From: Alphaproteobacteria bacterium
Lineage (GTDB): Bacteria > Pseudomonadota > Alphaproteobacteria > ATCC43930 > CGMCC-115725
Assembly: GCA_030041335.1 (NCBI GenBank)
Contig: JASHOB010000215.1
Span: forward strand, 1 to 64,000
Length of the DNA: 64,000 bases
Direction: 5' to 3'
Position numbers and translations under genes: made by a program
Notes under the pieces: generated by a model
The model's database searches: none
What the model saw: the letters and a program-made list of their open reading frames with translations, nothing else
What the model was told of the DNA's origin: nothing
Part shown: in pieces, positions 62,205 through 64,000 of the stretch
Layout of the letters: each line of letters starts with the position of its first letter
Numbering within the stretch: position 1 is the first letter of the stretch

Positions 62205-63632
62205 ATGCGGCTGGCGCTGCGCATATTTCTGGTCGTGATTTTCGGGGCCGCCTACTGGCAGGCGGTCCGCGGCTACGGCTTCGGTCTTAACGCCGAATAC
62301 GAGACGATTGCCAAGGACGTCGCCGGCACCGGCTTTTGGCTGGCGCTGGCGCTGATCGCGACGGAACTGCTGCGCGTCTTCGTCATGCGGCGGGCGCGAC
62401 GCGAAGGGTTGGCGAGCCAGATGCCGCGCCTGCTCTTCGACATCGCAAGCATCCTGGCTTTCTTCTGCGCCGGCATCCTGATCGTTTCGCAGGTGTTCGG
62501 GCTGGAACTGACCGGCCTGCTGTTCACGTCCGGCATCATCGCGGCGGCGGCCGGTTTCGCTTTGCAGCCAACGGCGACTGATCTGATCGCCGGCATCTCC
62601 CTCAATTTTCGCGAAGGCACGGTGAAGATCGGCGATTGGGTCCAGGTCGCCAACGGCGTCGTCGGCAAGGTGTCGCAAATCACGTGGAGCGACACGCATC
62701 TCGTCACCTTGGACGATCGCATGATCGTGGTGCGCAACAGCAAGCTCGTCGAGCTGCAGTTGATGAACTACAATGCGCCGCGCCGCCCTTATCAGAACAA
62801 GCTGCGGATCACCGTCGGTTATGAGGCGCCGCCTGAACGGGTCGCCGCGATTCTGACAACGGCGATGAAGGCGGTGCCCAATCTGCTTGCCGATCCGGAA
62901 CCCTATGTGATCATCGAGGAGTTCGCCGATAACGGCGTGCCCTATTCCATGTATTTTCATGTGCCCGACTATCCCGAAGCGCCGTTCATCACTCATCAGG
63001 TCGCGATCAACGCACTCAGATTCCTCGACCAGGCCGGTTTCGCACCTGCCTATCCGCGGCGCGAAATATTCGATGGGCACGAGGCGCGGGCCGCACGCGG
63101 CATCGAGCGGCGAATTGACATCGCGGCGATTCTGCGGCGAGTGCCGTTGTTCGATTCTTTCGGCCCTGAGGAAATTGGTGAATTGGCGGGCGGCGTCGCA
63201 CTGCTGCAATGGAAACCCGGTGCCATCGTGGTACGCGAAGGTGACGAAGGCAAATCCTTGTTCGTCGTGGTCTCGGGCCTGCTCGACGTGTTCAAGCAGA
63301 TGGAGGGTGGCGAACAGCGCAAGGTCGGGCTGCTGGCACCCGGCCAAGTCTTCGGAGAGTGGTCGTTGCTGACCGGCGCCGCACGCAGCGCCACCGTGAC
63401 CGCAGCCGTGGACACGGGACTGATCGAAATCGACAAGGAGCGATTGGAGCCAATTCTGACCCGCTATCCCGAAACCCTGGCGGAGCTGAGCCGCATCGAG
63501 GCCGAACGGTCGGCCAGCAACGTCAACGTCATGGCGTTTACGCCGGCGGAGCGCCAAGAGATCGCGAGCGTCGGCATGGCGTCGTTCTTGCGCGCGAAAA
63601 TCATGCGCTTTTTCGCAACATCGGCGCCTTGA
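62205..63632 (+). CDS. MscS-family channel with C-terminal cyclic-nucleotide-binding domain
   Basis: 475 residues from ATG 62205; a TTG at 62160 would add 15. Three to four N-terminal membrane helices are followed by the pore helix and MscS beta domain (G-F-A-L-Q-P-T-A-T-D-L-I-A-G at 117-130, G-D-W-V-Q-V-A-N). Residues 302-430 form a cNMP domain whose phosphate-binding cassette is F-G-E-W-S-L-L-T-G-A-A-R-S-A-T-V (383-398), with E385 and R394 for the cyclic nucleotide. It should be a cyclic-nucleotide-gated, mechanosensitive-like channel (bCNG) and a possible effector of the cyclases at 13.9-36 kb. Confidence 0.93.
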   Translation: MRLALRIFLVVIFGAAYWQAVRGYGFGLNAEYETIAKDVAGTGFWLALALIATELLRVFVMRRARREGLASQMPRLLFDIASILAFFCAGILIVSQVFGLELTGLLFTSGIIAAAAGFALQPTATDLIAGISLNFREGTVKIGDWVQVANGVVGKVSQITWSDTHLVTLDDRMIVVRNSKLVELQLMNYNAPRRPYQNKLRITVGYEAPPERVAAILTTAMKAVPNLLADPEPYVIIEEFADNGVPYSMYFHVPDYPEAPFITHQVAINALRFLDQAGFAPAYPRREIFDGHEARAARGIERRIDIAAILRRVPLFDSFGPEEIGELAGGVALLQWKPGAIVVREGDEGKSLFVVVSGLLDVFKQMEGGEQRKVGLLAPGQVFGEWSLLTGAARSATVTAAVDTGLIEIDKERLEPILTRYPETLAELSRIEAERSASNVNVMAFTPAERQEIASVGMASFLRAKIMRFFATSAP

Positions 63633-63787
63633 CGCGGGCTTCCTCGTTCGGCCCATTCTCGTGATGCGGGATCGGACGCTCGCGGCCTGGTCATGCGGCT
63701 TTGCGGCCTCGAGCCCGCCTGAGACGAGCGCCCCTAATCGTCTCCGCTTTTCGCCCTGGCAAGCCCTTGCCGCACGGGCTGCCTTGC
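63633..63787. other. Short spacer between convergent genes
   Basis: Spacer between the MscS-type channel gene and the truncated gene at the right edge. Nothing was recognised. Confidence 0.3.
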
Positions 63788-64000
63788 TCAAGTGCGTGAC
63801 GCGGAACCTCGCTTCGGCCGGCGAACCAGCCTCACCTTTCCGCTGCGGCCACCGCCGCAGAAGAAGCTATCGCCGCCATCCGACTCAAGTCCCGACACAT
63901 CTGCTCCGGGCGGCATCTCGAGTCTCTCCAGCGCGCGTCCGGTTCGCGGCTCGATTCGCCTCAGATCGCTCTGGTCACCTTCGACGGTGCCATGCCACAG
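63788..64000 (-). CDS. C-terminal end of a protein continuing past the window (possible beta-propeller)
   Basis: The frame enters from the right edge and ends with TGA at 63790-63788, giving 70 residues. It reads L-W-H-G-T-V-E-G-D-Q-S-D-L-R-R-I and later M-P-P-G-A-D-V-S-G-L-E-S-D-G, then F-F-C-G-G-G-R-S-G-K. The W-H-G-T, R-I-E-P-R-T-G and G-L-E-x-D-G features resemble repeat blades of lyase- or glutamine-cyclotransferase-like beta-propellers. The coding nature is fairly sure from composition; the family is a guess. Confidence 0.5.
   Translation of the reverse strand: MWHGTVEGDQSDLRRIEPRTGRALERLEMPPGADVSGLESDGGDSFFCGGGRSGKVRLVRRPKRGSASRT

Noticed and set aside
60161-63791. Long minus-strand open frames (60161-61885 and 62157-63791)
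   Set aside because: They are antisense to clear genes (DUF2125, FAH family, MscS-cNMP) and have high Arg/His/Gln composition typical of GC-rich shadow frames.

Overview
The window reads as chromosomal DNA of a GC-rich alphaproteobacterium. The evidence is a hemC-hemD-Mic60-like-hemY operon, a COX15-type heme A synthase, an etfB-etfA-hydroxybutyryl-CoA dehydrogenase operon, several cyclase-TolB-TPR paralogs of the kind common in Rhizobiales and Rhodospirillales, and FixK/FNR boxes in front of a low-oxygen stress cluster. No species can be named from this alone.

Layout. 1-13.5 kb is mostly housekeeping: the 3' part of a Rieske oxygenase gene, the heme operon, tsaD, a GFA-family enzyme, ctaA, an ADYC protein, the electron-transfer flavoprotein operon and a methyltransferase, ending at a tRNA-Ser(GGA). 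13.6-40 kb is a looser accessory zone with long gaps, relics and small secreted or membrane proteins. It holds three paralogous class III adenylate cyclases with TolB-like and TPR regions (13.9, 28.7 and 34.3 kb), relics of further cyclase copies, a ricin-type lectin, a Cys-rich repeat protein, a ferric-reductase-like protein, a serine hydrolase, GSTs, two isoprenylcysteine-methyltransferase-like genes (one frameshifted), a G1 (glutamic) peptidase, a TauE/SafE exporter and a sulfite-oxidase-like protein. 40.7-55.5 kb is a stress and low-oxygen cluster: Zn-alcohol dehydrogenase, CBS-BON protein, universal stress proteins, VIT and NRAMP-like transporters, a Lon-like AAA protease, acetate kinase and an extradiol dioxygenase. 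Three FixK/FNR-type boxes lie in it, and a decayed phosphoketolase gene sits inside it. 55.6-64 kb returns to general functions: DNA ligase with its exonuclease, cobalamin adenosyltransferase, a DUF2125 protein, an FAH-family hydrolase and a cyclic-nucleotide-binding MscS channel. The tail of one more gene enters from the right edge.

The most interesting signal is a possible local cAMP network. Three sites match the CRP consensus TGTGA-N6-TCACA perfectly: ahead of the G1 peptidase, ahead of the TauE/SafE exporter, and ahead of a two-gene operon of small unknown proteins. Two of these sites lie in a 119-bp duplicated regulatory segment that carries promoter, ribosome binding site and the first codons of the peptidase gene. 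The same window encodes three candidate cAMP synthases sharing a conserved upstream 12-mer, and a channel with a cyclic-nucleotide-binding domain. One cyclase has lost the lysine expected to recognise the purine. A second theme is a FixK/FNR regulon around a phosphoketolase-acetate kinase module whose phosphoketolase is broken. Several small membrane-protein genes that are easily overlooked (at 20.1, 37.6 and 47.9 kb) are placed within operons or next to regulatory boxes.
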